DNA of 63,222 nucleotides from Nocardiopsis sp. NRRL B-16309 (GCF_001279585.1 NZ_LGEC01000091.1:1-63222); one strand, 5' to 3'. Counted from the first letter of the stretch, positions 51,225 through 60,045 are shown. Notes: a model not told the origin generated them from the sequence alone. Program-made: numbers and translations.

Positions 51225-52048
51225 GTCCGTTCCGGGGGTCCGTACCCCTGACCGACCGCTGGGACCACTTCGACCTCCACCGGGCCGACGGGGTGGCGAC
51301 GGTGACCCTCGACCGCCCCGACAAGCTCAACGCGCTGACCTTCGAGGCCTACGCCGACCTGCGCGACCTGCTGCTCGAACTCCCCCACCGCGGCGACACC
51401 CGGGTCCTGGTCCTGCGGGGGAGCGGGCGCGGGTTCTGCTCCGGCGGCGACGTCGACGAGATCATCGGCGCGACCCTGCGGATGGACCCCGACGACCTCC
51501 TGGCCTTCACCCGGATGACCGGCGAGGTGGTCAAGGCCATGCGCGAGTGCCCGGTCCCGGTGATCGCGGGAGTGCACGGCATCGCGGCCGGCGCCGGATC
51601 CGTCCTCGCCCTGGCCGCCGACTTCCGGGTGGTGGCCCGCTCGGCCCGGTTCGCCTTCCTCTTCACCAAGGTGGGGCTCTCCGGCGCCGACATGGGCGCC
51701 GCCTACCTGCTGCCGCGCGTGGTCGGGCTCGGCCACGCCACCAGGCTGCTCATGCTCGGCGACACCATCGGCGCGCAGGAGGCCGACCGCTGCGGGCTGG
51801 TGAGCGAACTCGTCGAGGACGACGCCCTGGACTCCGCGGTCGCCGCGCTGGCCGAGCGCCTCTCGGGCGGACCCGCCTTCGGCTACGCCCAGACCAAGGC
51901 CCTGCTCTCGCGCGAGCTGGACATGAACCTGTCCGGCTCGATCGAGCTGGAGGCCATGACCCAGGCACTGCTGATGAAGAGCGCCGACTACGCCGAGTTC
52001 CACGCCGCCTTCACCGGCAAGCGCCGACCCGAATGGAAGGGCCGCTGA
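51221..52048 (+). CDS. Enoyl-CoA hydratase/isomerase (crotonase family)
   Basis: 275 aa; GTG 51221 overlaps the SDR stop. Crotonase signatures: VATVTLDRPDKLNALTFEAYADL, oxyanion-hole segments GRGFCSGGDVDEI and GVHGIAAGAGSVLALAADFRVVA, and the catalytic region FTKVGLSGADMGAAYLLPRVVG with a Glu replaced by Asp at GADMG. It hydrates or isomerises an unsaturated acyl-CoA. Context with CoA ligase, acyl-CoA dehydrogenase and an aminobenzoyl-CoA-type fusion suggests a beta-oxidation-like step after ring dearomatisation. Confidence 0.9.
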   Translation: MSPFRGSVPLTDRWDHFDLHRADGVATVTLDRPDKLNALTFEAYADLRDLLLELPHRGDTRVLVLRGSGRGFCSGGDVDEIIGATLRMDPDDLLAFTRMTGEVVKAMRECPVPVIAGVHGIAAGAGSVLALAADFRVVARSARFAFLFTKVGLSGADMGAAYLLPRVVGLGHATRLLMLGDTIGAQEADRCGLVSELVEDDALDSAVAALAERLSGGPAFGYAQTKALLSRELDMNLSGSIELEAMTQALLMKSADYAEFHAAFTGKRRPEWKGR

Positions 52049-52509
52049 TGGAACCGGAACCGAACGACGTCCCGCTGGACGACTTCCGACCGAACCCCAT
52101 GCTGCCGACCCCGCACAGCCTGGTCAATCCGCCCGAACTCGGGCCTCCGGTCGGCTTCTCGCACGCCGTCGTGACGGCACCGGGCACGACGGTCCACCTG
52201 GCGGGGCAGATCGCCTCGGGGGTGGACGGGCGCCTGGCCGCGGAGGGGATCACCGCCCAGTTCGACCTGGCCCTGGCCAACGTGGTGACCGCCGTGCGGG
52301 CCGCGGGCGCCGCGCCCGAGCACCTCGTCAACCTCACCGTCTACACCACCGACGTCGCCGGCTACCGGGCCGCCGCCAGGGACATCGGCCGGACCTACCG
52401 CCGCCACCTGGGACGCCACTACCCGGCGATGGCCCTGTTCGGCGTCACGGAGCTCTACGAGCCCGGGGCCCTGGTCGAGCTCGTCGGACTGGCCGTCATC
52501 CCCGACTGA
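52048..52509 (+). CDS. Rid-family (YjgF/YER057c/UK114) protein
   Basis: 153 aa; ATG 52048 overlaps the preceding stop (TGATG). Fold signature: VVTAPGTTVHLAGQIASGVDG, QFDLALANVVTAVRAAGAAPEHLVNLTVYTTD and ELYEPGALVELVGLAVI. The Arg of true RidA imine deaminases (in P-A-R) is not evident; the stretch reads HYPAMALFG, so it is probably another Rid subfamily acting on an enamine/imine of this pathway. Similar genes accompany 2-aminobenzoyl-CoA clusters. Its 3' end overlaps the convergent paaX-like gene by 14 bp. Confidence 0.88.
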   Translation: MEPEPNDVPLDDFRPNPMLPTPHSLVNPPELGPPVGFSHAVVTAPGTTVHLAGQIASGVDGRLAAEGITAQFDLALANVVTAVRAAGAAPEHLVNLTVYTTDVAGYRAAARDIGRTYRRHLGRHYPAMALFGVTELYEPGALVELVGLAVIPD

Positions 52510-53392
52510 CCACCGCGCGCACGTGGGCCAGGGCGGGCTCGCGCAGCCGGGCGTGCAGGTCGAAGAACACCCGGGAGGCACGGCTGCCCGCCCACGGGCC
52601 GGGCAGCAGCTCGGGCGGCAGCCCCGGGTCGAGGAAGGGCATCCGGCGCCAGGCGTCGACGGTCCGCAGGTGGTCGGCGAAGGCCGCCGCCCGCGGGTCG
52701 CCCGCTCCGGCGGGGCCCGTGCGCCCCGCGGGTCCGCCGCGGCGCCAGGCGCCCAGGACGGGCTCGTGCTCGGACAGGAACTCCTGGTACATCGCCTGGA
52801 GGGCGGGCAGGTCCCACCAGAGGGCCACCGCCTCGCCCAGGTCCCGGAAGTCCAGGTGGGTGGCGTGGAACAGCTCCGCGTAGCCGTCCATGCCGAGGTC
52901 GCGCAGGGCCTGGCGGGCCTGGTCGGCCATGTGCGCGGGCGCGATCCACACCCCGGCGGCGGTCGTGCCGAACCCGAGCGTGGTCAGCCGGGAGCGCAGT
53001 GCGTGCCGGCGCCGCCGCTCGGACTCGGGGACGGAGAAGACCACGAGCACCCAGCCGTCGCCGACCCTGGCCACCTGGTGGCCGAAGATGCGGCGGTCGC
53101 CCTCGGCGAGGATGCGCCGACCCTCGTCGGAGAGCCGGTATCCGGCCACGCCGCCGAGGCGCTCGGGGGCCAGGAGGCCGCGCCGTTTGAGCCGGGAGAC
53201 GGCCGAGCGCACCGAGGGCGCGTCCACGCCGAGCTCGGCCATGAGCGCGATGAGGTCGGCGACGCTGATCCAGCCGCCGATGTCGCGGGCGTAGGTGCCG
53301 AAGAAGGAGACGATCAGCGAGCGCGGGCGGCGGTTGACCCTCTCGGAGTCCCCGGTCGCGGCCGGGGGTGCCTGTTCGCTGTTTGACGTCAC
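52496..53392 (-). CDS. PaaX-family transcriptional regulator
   Basis: 298 aa from GTG 53392: a minus-strand -10 box TATCGT (53404-53399) is 6 nt upstream, so GTG 53398, directly abutting the box, is less likely. N-terminal winged helix: RSLIVSFFGTYARDIGGWISVADLIALMAELGVDAPSVRSAVSRLKRRGLLAPE (residues about 25-78); central Cas2-like domain WVLVVFSVPESERRRRHALRSRLTTLGFG; PaaX-C region to the end. PaaX proteins sense aryl-CoA thioesters and repress aromatic catabolic genes. It is divergent from the acyl-CoA dehydrogenase operon and convergent with the Rid gene. Confidence 0.92.
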   Translation of the reverse strand: MTSNSEQAPPAATGDSERVNRRPRSLIVSFFGTYARDIGGWISVADLIALMAELGVDAPSVRSAVSRLKRRGLLAPERLGGVAGYRLSDEGRRILAEGDRRIFGHQVARVGDGWVLVVFSVPESERRRRHALRSRLTTLGFGTTAAGVWIAPAHMADQARQALRDLGMDGYAELFHATHLDFRDLGEAVALWWDLPALQAMYQEFLSEHEPVLGAWRRGGPAGRTGPAGAGDPRAAAFADHLRTVDAWRRMPFLDPGLPPELLPGPWAGSRASRVFFDLHARLREPALAHVRAVVSRG

Positions 53393-53398
53393 GGACAC

Positions 53399-53404
53399 AC
53401 GATA
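53399..53404 (-). promoter_or_regulatory. -10 box of leaderless paaX-like gene
   Basis: TATCGT on the minus strand, 6 nt before GTG 53392. TGACGTCA (53384-53391) overlaps the start and could mediate autoregulation, though it lacks the N4 spacing of the other sites. Confidence 0.45.
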
Positions 53405-53487
53405 GCGCGGCCGGGCCGACGGGCCCCGGGCCGCGTCGGGGGCGGGGTCGTACGGGCGGCGCCGGTCGATACTTCATGTTGCTCTAT

Positions 53488-53514
53488 TGACGGCCGTCAT
53501 GCTTCCTGTAGATT
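53488..53514 (+). promoter_or_regulatory. Operator and promoter of the acyl-CoA dehydrogenase operon
   Basis: Perfect palindrome TGACGGCCGTCA (53488-53499), then 9 bp, then -10 box TAGATT (53509-53514). ATG 53520 would be leaderless; ATG 53556 has GAGGT 6 nt upstream. Operator position relative to the -10 box matches that at 50425-50436. Confidence 0.65.
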
Positions 53515-53555
53515 CGGGAATGTGGGGTGGATCACTACGAGAGTCGAGGTCGCCC

Positions 53556-54851
53556 ATGGGGTTCTCCCTGACCGACGCCGACCGCGCGTTCGCCGACTGG
53601 GTGGACGCGCGCGCCGCGGAACTCGCGCGCTCCGGGGGGCCGCAGGCCCCGCCGGGCCGGGTCGACCGCGGGCTGCTGCGCCGCCTGGCCGGGGCCGGAC
53701 TCCTCGCGGCGCTCTTCCCCGGGGCCGGCGGGCGCGGTCACGGCGGTGCCGGGGGCGATGGGGGCGGTGACGGTGCTGCCCGGGGCGGTGAGGGCGGTGA
53801 CGGTGCTGCCGGGGGCGATGGGCGTGGTGACGGCGGTGCCGGGGGCGGTGAGGGTGGTGACAGCGGTGCCGGGAGCGACGGCAGGGGTGACGACGCCGCC
53901 GACGGACCGCGGGAGGCACCCGCCACCCGGATCTGCCTGCTCCGCGAACGGCTCGCCCGCGTCGACACCCACGCCGAGACCGCGCTGGCCCTGCAGGGCC
54001 TGGGCGCCTATCCCGTCCTGCAGTCCGGGACCGACGACCAGCGCCGCCGGTGGATCCCCGCCGCCGCCTCCGGCACGGCCGTGGCCGCCTTCGCCCTCAC
54101 CGAGCCCGGCGCCGGGTCCGACGCCGCCGCCCTCGCCCTGGCCGCGCGCCCCCACGGTGGCGGCTGGCGCCTGCACGGCGAGAAGACGTGGATCTCCAAC
54201 GCGCCCGACGCCGACTTCTACACCGTCTTCGCCCGGACCACTCCGGGCACCCGGTCGCGGGGCGTGACCGCGTTCCTCGTGCCCGCCGACCGCCCCGGAC
54301 TGTCGGGCACACCGCTGGAGATGCTCTCTCCGCACGCCCTGGGCCACCTGGTCCTGGACGGCGTCCCCGTCGGTCCGGACGACGTCATCGGCATCCCCGA
54401 CCAGGGCTTTCCCGTGGCCATGCGCACGCTCGACCTGTTCCGCCCCAGCGTCGGGGCGTTCGCGGTGGGCATGGCCGACGCCGCGCTGGCCGCCGCCCGG
54501 GCGCACACCCGCGAGCGCGAGGCCTTCGGCGGCCCGCTGGACCGGATGCAGACGGTCGCCCACACCCTGGCCGAGATGGCCACACGCACCGAGGCGGCCC
54601 GCCTGCTCGTCTACTCCGCCGCGCAGGAGTACGACTCCGGCGGCGACGCCGTCACCGTCCGCTCGGCCATGGCCAAGCTCTTCGCCACCGAGACCGCCCA
54701 GTACGTCGTCGACGCCGCCGTCCAGCTGCACGGAGCCCGCGCGCTGGAACGCGGCCACCTGCTCGAACACCTCTACCGCGAGGTCCGCGCGCCCCGCGTC
54801 TACGAAGGCGCTTCGGAGGTGCAGCGCCAGATCATCGCTCGGCACTCGTAG
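53556..54851 (+). CDS. Acyl-CoA dehydrogenase family protein with Gly-rich minisatellite insert
   Basis: 431 aa from ATG 53556 (ribosome site GAGGT); ATG 53520 is a leaderless alternative adding 12 residues. After the N-terminal helices (LTDADRAFADWVDARAAELA, LLAALFPGAGG) an insert of about 50 residues, mostly Gly/Asp/Ala/Arg, replaces the usual FPEEYGG-type loop; it is encoded by an in-frame 30-bp minisatellite. The remainder is canonical: AAFALTEPGAGSDAAAL (flavin/substrate), KTWISNAPDADFYTVFAR, LDRMQTVAHTLAEMATRTEAARLL and YEGASEVQRQIIARH. FAD-dependent alpha,beta-oxidation of an acyl-CoA of the aromatic pathway. Confidence 0.88.
   Translation: MGFSLTDADRAFADWVDARAAELARSGGPQAPPGRVDRGLLRRLAGAGLLAALFPGAGGRGHGGAGGDGGGDGAARGGEGGDGAAGGDGRGDGGAGGGEGGDSGAGSDGRGDDAADGPREAPATRICLLRERLARVDTHAETALALQGLGAYPVLQSGTDDQRRRWIPAAASGTAVAAFALTEPGAGSDAAALALAARPHGGGWRLHGEKTWISNAPDADFYTVFARTTPGTRSRGVTAFLVPADRPGLSGTPLEMLSPHALGHLVLDGVPVGPDDVIGIPDQGFPVAMRTLDLFRPSVGAFAVGMADAALAAARAHTREREAFGGPLDRMQTVAHTLAEMATRTEAARLLVYSAAQEYDSGGDAVTVRSAMAKLFATETAQYVVDAAVQLHGARALERGHLLEHLYREVRAPRVYEGASEVQRQIIARHS
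53734..53893 (+). repeat. In-frame 30-bp minisatellite (about 5.3 units)
   Basis: Degenerate units start at 53734, 53764, 53794, 53824, 53854 and 53884; consensus GCGGTGACGGTGCTGCCGGG plus GGCGATGGGG. The 10-residue period keeps the frame open. Confidence 0.85.
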
Positions 54852-54874
54852 CCCCGCCCCGACCGGAGGCCTCC

Positions 54875-56521
54875 ATGTCGTCCCTGTCACCCACCGGCCA
54901 CGTCGACACGTTCACCCGCGACCACCTGCCGCCGCCGGACCAGTGGCCCGTCCTCACGTTCGACCGCGCGCCCTCCTACCCCGACCGCCTCAACTGCGCC
55001 GAGCACCTCCTGGACGGCACGATCGCCGCCCACGGCGCCGATCGCCCGTGCCTGACCGGCGAGGACGAGTCCTGGACCTACGGCGATCTGCGCGACCGCG
55101 TCGACCGGATCGCGCACGTGCTCGTGGAGGAGACCGGCCTGGTCCCCGGCCAACGCGTCCTGCTGCGCGGCCCCAACTCCCCGTGGACCGCCGCCTGCTG
55201 GCTCGCCGTCCTCAAGGCCGGGGGCGTGGCCGTCACCGTCCTGCCCGTCCTGCGGTCGACCGAACTGGCCACCGTCCTTCGCTCCGCGCGCGTCACCCAC
55301 GCCCTGTGCGACGCCCGCTTCCTCGACGAGCTGGCCACCGCCTGCGCCGACAGCGCCGCCGACCTGGGCGCCGCTCCCACGGTCCTGGCCTACGGGGGCA
55401 CCGGCCCCGACGACCTCACGGCGCGCGCACAGCGCCACCCCGCACCGTTCACCGCGGTCCGCGTCGCCGCGGACGACGCCTGCGTGATCGCCTTCACCTC
55501 CGGCACCACCGGAGCCCCCAAGGGCTGCGTGCACTTCCACCGCGACGTCCTGGCGATCGCCGACACCTACTCCGCGCACGTGCTCCGGCCCACCCCGGAG
55601 GACGTCTTCACCGGAAGCCCGCCCTTCGGGTTCACGTTCGGCCTCGGCGGGCTGCTCGTCTTCCCCCTGCGCGCGGGCGCCTCCTCGCTCCTCCTGGAGC
55701 GCCCCCGCCCCGAGGCCCTGCTGGAGGCGGTCTCCGCGCGGGGCGCGACGATCGTGTTCACCGCGCCCACGGCCTACCGCGCCATGCTCGCGCGACTGGA
55801 GGCCGACGGGCGGAACGGCTACGACCTGTCCGGCCTGCGCCGGTGCGTCTCCGCCGGGGAGCACCTGCCCGCCGCCACCTGGCGGGCCTGGTACGAGGCG
55901 ACGGGGGTGCGCATGCTCGACGGCATCGGGGCCACCGAGATGCTGCACATCTTCGTGTCCTCCTCGGACGAGCGCCTGCGCCCCGGCTCCACCGGTGTGC
56001 CGGTCCCCGGCTTCACCGCCGCCGTCCTGGACGACGACGGCCGGCCCGTGCCCGACGGCCAGCCCGGCCACCTGGCGATCCGGGGCCCGGTCGGCTGCCG
56101 CTACCTCGCCGACGAGCGCCAGACCGTCTACGTCCGGCACGGCTGGAACGTCACCGGCGACACCTACGTCCGCGACGAGGACGGCTACCTGTGGTACCGG
56201 GCGCGCAGCGACGACATGATCGTCTCCGCCGGCTACAACATCTCCCCCGCGGAGGTGGAGGAGGCACTGCTCACCGCCCCGGAGGTGGAGGAGGCCGCCG
56301 TCGTGGGCGTGGCCGACCCCGAGCGCGGCCAGATCGCCCGCGCCTACGTGGTCCTGCGCGAGGGCACCGCCCCCGGGGACGACACGGCCGCCCGGCTCAA
56401 GGCGCACGTCCGCGAGCGGATCAGCCCCTACAAGACGCCGCGGTCCATCGAGTTCCTGGCCGCGCTGCCCCGCACGGCCACCGGCAAGCTCCAGCGGTTC
56501 AAGCTCCGCGAGGCGCCCTGA
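54875..56521 (+). CDS. Benzoate-CoA-ligase-family enzyme, probably 2-aminobenzoate-CoA ligase
   Basis: 548 aa; ATG 54875 after GGAGG at 5 nt. ANL superfamily: P-loop IAFTSGTTGAPKGCVHFHRDV (about residues 208-228), GIGATEMLHIF (A5), and C-terminal GYNISPAEVEEALL, PRTATGKLQRFKL with the catalytic Lys. The GCVHFHRD and GATEMLHIFVSS blocks are typical of the benzoate/2-aminobenzoate-CoA ligase group. It would activate anthranilate or a related aryl acid with ATP and CoA, the substrate of the next enzyme. Confidence 0.85.
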   Translation: MSSLSPTGHVDTFTRDHLPPPDQWPVLTFDRAPSYPDRLNCAEHLLDGTIAAHGADRPCLTGEDESWTYGDLRDRVDRIAHVLVEETGLVPGQRVLLRGPNSPWTAACWLAVLKAGGVAVTVLPVLRSTELATVLRSARVTHALCDARFLDELATACADSAADLGAAPTVLAYGGTGPDDLTARAQRHPAPFTAVRVAADDACVIAFTSGTTGAPKGCVHFHRDVLAIADTYSAHVLRPTPEDVFTGSPPFGFTFGLGGLLVFPLRAGASSLLLERPRPEALLEAVSARGATIVFTAPTAYRAMLARLEADGRNGYDLSGLRRCVSAGEHLPAATWRAWYEATGVRMLDGIGATEMLHIFVSSSDERLRPGSTGVPVPGFTAAVLDDDGRPVPDGQPGHLAIRGPVGCRYLADERQTVYVRHGWNVTGDTYVRDEDGYLWYRARSDDMIVSAGYNISPAEVEEALLTAPEVEEAAVVGVADPERGQIARAYVVLREGTAPGDDTAARLKAHVRERISPYKTPRSIEFLAALPRTATGKLQRFKLREAP

Positions 56522-56609
56522 GCCGGGACCGCAGGACCAGCGTGTCCCGGGCGCACGGCCGGGGCCGGGGACGCGGACCGGAACCGAATCCAGCAGAAAG
56601 GCGGGCGGC

Positions 56610-59042
56610 ATGCGCATCGCGTGCGTCGGGGGCGGTCCCGGCGGCCTCTACTTCGCGGCACTGACCAAGCGGCTCGACCCCGCGCACGAGATCACCGTCT
56701 ACGAGCGCAGCGCGCCCGACGACACGTTCGGGTTCGGCGTCGTGCTCTCCGACGAGACCCTCGGCGGCATCGAGCACGCCGACCCGGAGGCGTACGCCGC
56801 GCTGGCGGCGGAGTTCGCGCGCTGGGACGACATCGACATCCACTACCGGGGCGCCGTCGTCACCTCCGGCGGCCACGGGTTCGCGGCGATCGGGCGCCGG
56901 CGCCTCCTGCGGATCCTGCGCGCCCGCTGCGCCGAACTCGGCGTCGTGGTGCGCACCCGCACCGAGGCACCGCCCGCGGCCGGGCTGGCCCGCACCCACG
57001 ACCTCGTCGTGGCCGCCGACGGCGCCAACAGCGCGACCCGGGCCGCGCACGCCGACGCCTTCGGCACCACCCTCGACCGCCGCGGCAACCGGTTCATGTG
57101 GCTGGGCACGGACCTGGTCTTCGACGCTTTCCGGTTCCACGTCCTGGAGACACCGCACGGCGTGATGCAGCTGCACTGCTACCCCTACGCCACGGACACC
57201 AGCACGTTCCTGGTGGAGATGCACGAGGACGTGTGGCGCGCGGCCGGGTTCGCCGACCTCGCCCCGCGCGACCCGGCACCGGGGGCGAGTGACACCGAGA
57301 GCATCGCCCGCTGCGAGAAGCTCTTCGCCGAGGTGCTGGACGGGCACCGGCTGCGGCCCAACCACTCGCGGTGGCAGAGCTTCACCACCGTGCGCAACGC
57401 CACCTGGCGGCACGGCAACACCGTGCTGCTGGGCGACGCCGCGCACACCGCCCACTTCTCCATCGGCTCGGGCACCAAACTCGCCATGGAGGACGCCCTG
57501 GCCCTCGCCGCCTGCCTGCACGAGAACGATTCCCTCGACGCGGCCCTGGCCGCCTACGAGGCCGAGCGCGTCCCCCTCGTGGCCAGTACCCAGCGCGCCG
57601 CCCAGGCCAGTCTGGAGTGGTTCGAGGACATCGGCGGGCACGTGGGTCAGGAACCCGTCCAGTTCGCGTTCAACCTGCTCACCCGCAGCCGCCGGGTCAC
57701 CTATGACAACCTGCGCCTGCGCGACCCCGAGTTCGTGGCCCGCGTCGACGACTGGTTCGCCGGCCAGGTCGCGTCCGCCGCCGGCACGGGCGTCGGCTCA
57801 GACACCGGCTCGGACACCGGCACCGGATCCCGGGGCGGTGCCGCCGCCGGTCCACCGGCCGCCGAACGGCGGCCCCCGATGTTCCACCCCTTCCGGCTGG
57901 GAGAGACCGAACTCGTCAACCGGGTCGTGGTCTCGGCCATGGACATGTACTCGGCCGTGGACGGCACGCCGCAGGACTTCCACCTGGTCCACCTGGGCGG
58001 AAAGGCGCTGGGCGGAGCCGGGCTCGTCATGACCGAGATGGTGTGCGTGTCGGCCGAGGGACGCATCACGCCCGGCTGCACCGGCCTGTACCGGCCCGAG
58101 CACGAGACCGCCTGGCGCCGCGTCACCGACTTCGTGCACGAGCACTCCCGGGCGCGGATCGGCGTCCAGCTCGGCCACTCCGGGCGCAAGGGCTCCACCC
58201 GCCTCATGTGGGAGGGCATCGACCAGCCGCTGCCCGAGGGCAACTGGCCGGTCGTGGCGCCCTCACCGCTGCCCTACCGGCCGGGCGTCAACCAGGTCCC
58301 GCGCGAGCTCGACGCCGAGGGGCTGGCGGTGGTCCGCGACGACTTCACCGCCGCCGCGCGGGCCGCCGACCGCGCCGGGTTCGACGTCCTCGAGCTGCAC
58401 TGCGCCCACGGCTACCTGCTCTCCAGCTTCCTGTCGCCGGTCACCAACCACCGGACCGACCGCTACGGCGGCGACCTGGCGGGCCGGCTGCGCTACCCGC
58501 TGGAGGTCATGGCGGCCGTCCGCGCCGTCTGGCCCGACCACAAGCCGCTCACCGTGCGCATCTCCGCCACCGACTGGGTCGAGGACGGCACCACCGCGGC
58601 GGACGCCGTGGCCATCGCCCGCGCGTTCGCCGACGCCGGAGCCGACGCCATCGACGTCTCCACCGGCCAGGTCACCCCCGACGAACGGCCCGTCTTCGGA
58701 CGCGGCTACCAGGTGCCCTTCGCAGAGCGGATCCGCCGGGAGGCGGCCGTGCCCGTGATCGCGGTGGGGGCGATCTCGTCCTACGATGACGTCAACTCGA
58801 CCGTCCTGGCCGGGCGCGCCGACCTGTGCGCGCTCGCCCGGCCGCACCTGTACGACCCGCACTGGACGCTGCACGCCGCGGCCGAGCAGGGATACGAGGG
58901 GCCGGGCGCCACCTGGCCGATCCCGTTCCGGGCGGGCAGCCGCAAGCCGCCCACCGGGCGCACGGACGGCCCCCGCCCGCGCCTGGAGCTGCTGGACGGC
59001 GGCGCCAGGACCCGCCACCGGCGCTGGCGCCCGGGCCGGTGA
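56610..59042 (+). CDS. FAD monooxygenase - old yellow enzyme fusion (2-aminobenzoyl-CoA monooxygenase/reductase type)
   Basis: 810 aa; ATG 56610 after AAAGGCGGG. N-terminal half is a group A flavin monooxygenase: RIACVGGGPGGLYFAAL (residues 2-18), VVAADGANSATR, LLGDAAHTAHFSIGSGTKLAMEDALALA. A Ser/Thr/Gly-rich linker (about 392-422) joins it to an NADH:flavin oxidoreductase (old yellow enzyme) TIM barrel from about 424: FHPFRLGETELVNRVVVSAMDMY, HLGHSGRKGSTR-like IGVQLGHSGRKGSTR, LELHCAHGYLLSSFLSPVTNHRTDRYGG. This bipartite layout is that of 2-aminobenzoyl-CoA monooxygenase/reductase, which hydroxylates and then dearomatises the ring. An internal salicylyl-CoA-type substrate is an alternative. 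Confidence 0.88.
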   Translation: MRIACVGGGPGGLYFAALTKRLDPAHEITVYERSAPDDTFGFGVVLSDETLGGIEHADPEAYAALAAEFARWDDIDIHYRGAVVTSGGHGFAAIGRRRLLRILRARCAELGVVVRTRTEAPPAAGLARTHDLVVAADGANSATRAAHADAFGTTLDRRGNRFMWLGTDLVFDAFRFHVLETPHGVMQLHCYPYATDTSTFLVEMHEDVWRAAGFADLAPRDPAPGASDTESIARCEKLFAEVLDGHRLRPNHSRWQSFTTVRNATWRHGNTVLLGDAAHTAHFSIGSGTKLAMEDALALAACLHENDSLDAALAAYEAERVPLVASTQRAAQASLEWFEDIGGHVGQEPVQFAFNLLTRSRRVTYDNLRLRDPEFVARVDDWFAGQVASAAGTGVGSDTGSDTGTGSRGGAAAGPPAAERRPPMFHPFRLGETELVNRVVVSAMDMYSAVDGTPQDFHLVHLGGKALGGAGLVMTEMVCVSAEGRITPGCTGLYRPEHETAWRRVTDFVHEHSRARIGVQLGHSGRKGSTRLMWEGIDQPLPEGNWPVVAPSPLPYRPGVNQVPRELDAEGLAVVRDDFTAAARAADRAGFDVLELHCAHGYLLSSFLSPVTNHRTDRYGGDLAGRLRYPLEVMAAVRAVWPDHKPLTVRISATDWVEDGTTAADAVAIARAFADAGADAIDVSTGQVTPDERPVFGRGYQVPFAERIRREAAVPVIAVGAISSYDDVNSTVLAGRADLCALARPHLYDPHWTLHAAAEQGYEGPGATWPIPFRAGSRKPPTGRTDGPRPRLELLDGGARTRHRRWRPGR

Positions 59043-59166
59043 CCAGGGCGCGCACGCGCGCCGGACACGCGGCGCCCGATCCGGCCGCACCGGCACCCGA
59101 GACCCGACCCGTCCACACCGGTACCCGAGACCTGACCCGCAGGCACCCCGACCGCGAGGAGCACCC

Positions 59167-59901
59167 GTGCCGACCACCGAGTCCTACGGCGCCCATCCCA
59201 GCCAGACCGTGCACCGGTGGGAGGCGCGGGGGACCGGCGGCGCGCCCGCTCCCGTCGCGGTCGTGCTGCACGGCGGCTGGTGGCGCGACCAGCACGACGC
59301 CCACCTCATGGACCCCCTGGCCCGCGACCTGTCCGACGCCGGATGGGCGGTGTGGAACGTGGAGTACCGGCGGACCGGCGCCGACGGCGGCGGCTGGCCC
59401 CGCACCCTCGACGACGTCTCTGACGCCCTGGAACTGGTCGCCGACACCGCGGCCCGCGCGCCGGGCCGGTTCGACACGGCCCGGGTGGTGGCCATCGGCC
59501 ACTCCGCCGGCGGCCACCTGGCCCTGCTCAACGCCGCTACGGCGGAGCGGACCCCGGTGACCTCGGTGGTGGCCCTGGCGCCCGTCACCGATCTGGAGCG
59601 CAGTGCCCGGGCGGGGCTGGGGGAGGGCGCCGTCACCCCGTTCCTGGGCGCGGACCCCTCGGACGAGCTGTACGCCGCCAGTTCGCCGGTGCGGCGGGTG
59701 CCGGCCGGGGTGCCGCTGCTGGTCGTCCACGGCGACGCCGACCAGCGCGTCCCGGTGGAGCACAGCCGCGACTACGTGGCCGCGGCGCGGGACGCCGGGG
59801 ACTCCGTGGCCTACCACGAGGTGGCCGGCGCCGACCACTTCGCGGTCATCGATCCGGCACACGCGGCCTGGCGGGGTGTGCGCGCCCACCTGGAGGGGTG
59901 A
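59167..59901 (+). CDS. Alpha/beta hydrolase with HGGWW motif (kynurenine formamidase-like)
   Basis: 244 aa; GTG 59167 behind GAGGAG. VAVVLHGGWWRDQHDAHLMDPLA carries the HGGxW motif of BNA7-type arylformamidases; nucleophile elbow GHSAGGH, acid in VHGDADQRVPVEHSRDY, and catalytic His in AGADHFAVID. No signal peptide. Arylformamidases release kynurenine, a source of anthranilate, so location after an anthranilate-type CoA pathway is suggestive, but a general esterase or thioesterase role is possible. Last gene of the operon; 22-bp near-repeats precede it (59090-59140). Confidence 0.8.
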   Translation: MPTTESYGAHPSQTVHRWEARGTGGAPAPVAVVLHGGWWRDQHDAHLMDPLARDLSDAGWAVWNVEYRRTGADGGGWPRTLDDVSDALELVADTAARAPGRFDTARVVAIGHSAGGHLALLNAATAERTPVTSVVALAPVTDLERSARAGLGEGAVTPFLGADPSDELYAASSPVRRVPAGVPLLVVHGDADQRVPVEHSRDYVAAARDAGDSVAYHEVAGADHFAVIDPAHAAWRGVRAHLEG

Positions 59902-60023
59902 TCCACCCGGAGGGGTGGTCCCGCGCCGTACGGTGCCCGGCCGCCCCTGCCGGCCGTGGTCGCGACTCCCCGCGGCCCCGCTCCGCGCGCGTCGGAACCG
60001 CCCCCGGCGACGGGACCGGCGGA

Positions 60024-60045
60024 GGGCGGCCCCGCAGGGCCGCCC
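60024..60045. terminator. Bidirectional terminator, hydrolase / M48 gene
   Basis: Perfect 9-bp stem GGGCGGCCC (60024-60032) / GGGCCGCCC (60037-60045), loop CGCA, between convergent genes. Confidence 0.7.

Noticed and set aside
53734..53893. CRISPR-like array
   Set aside because: Units are contiguous and degenerate with no spacers and keep the reading frame of an enzyme; no cas genes are in the window.
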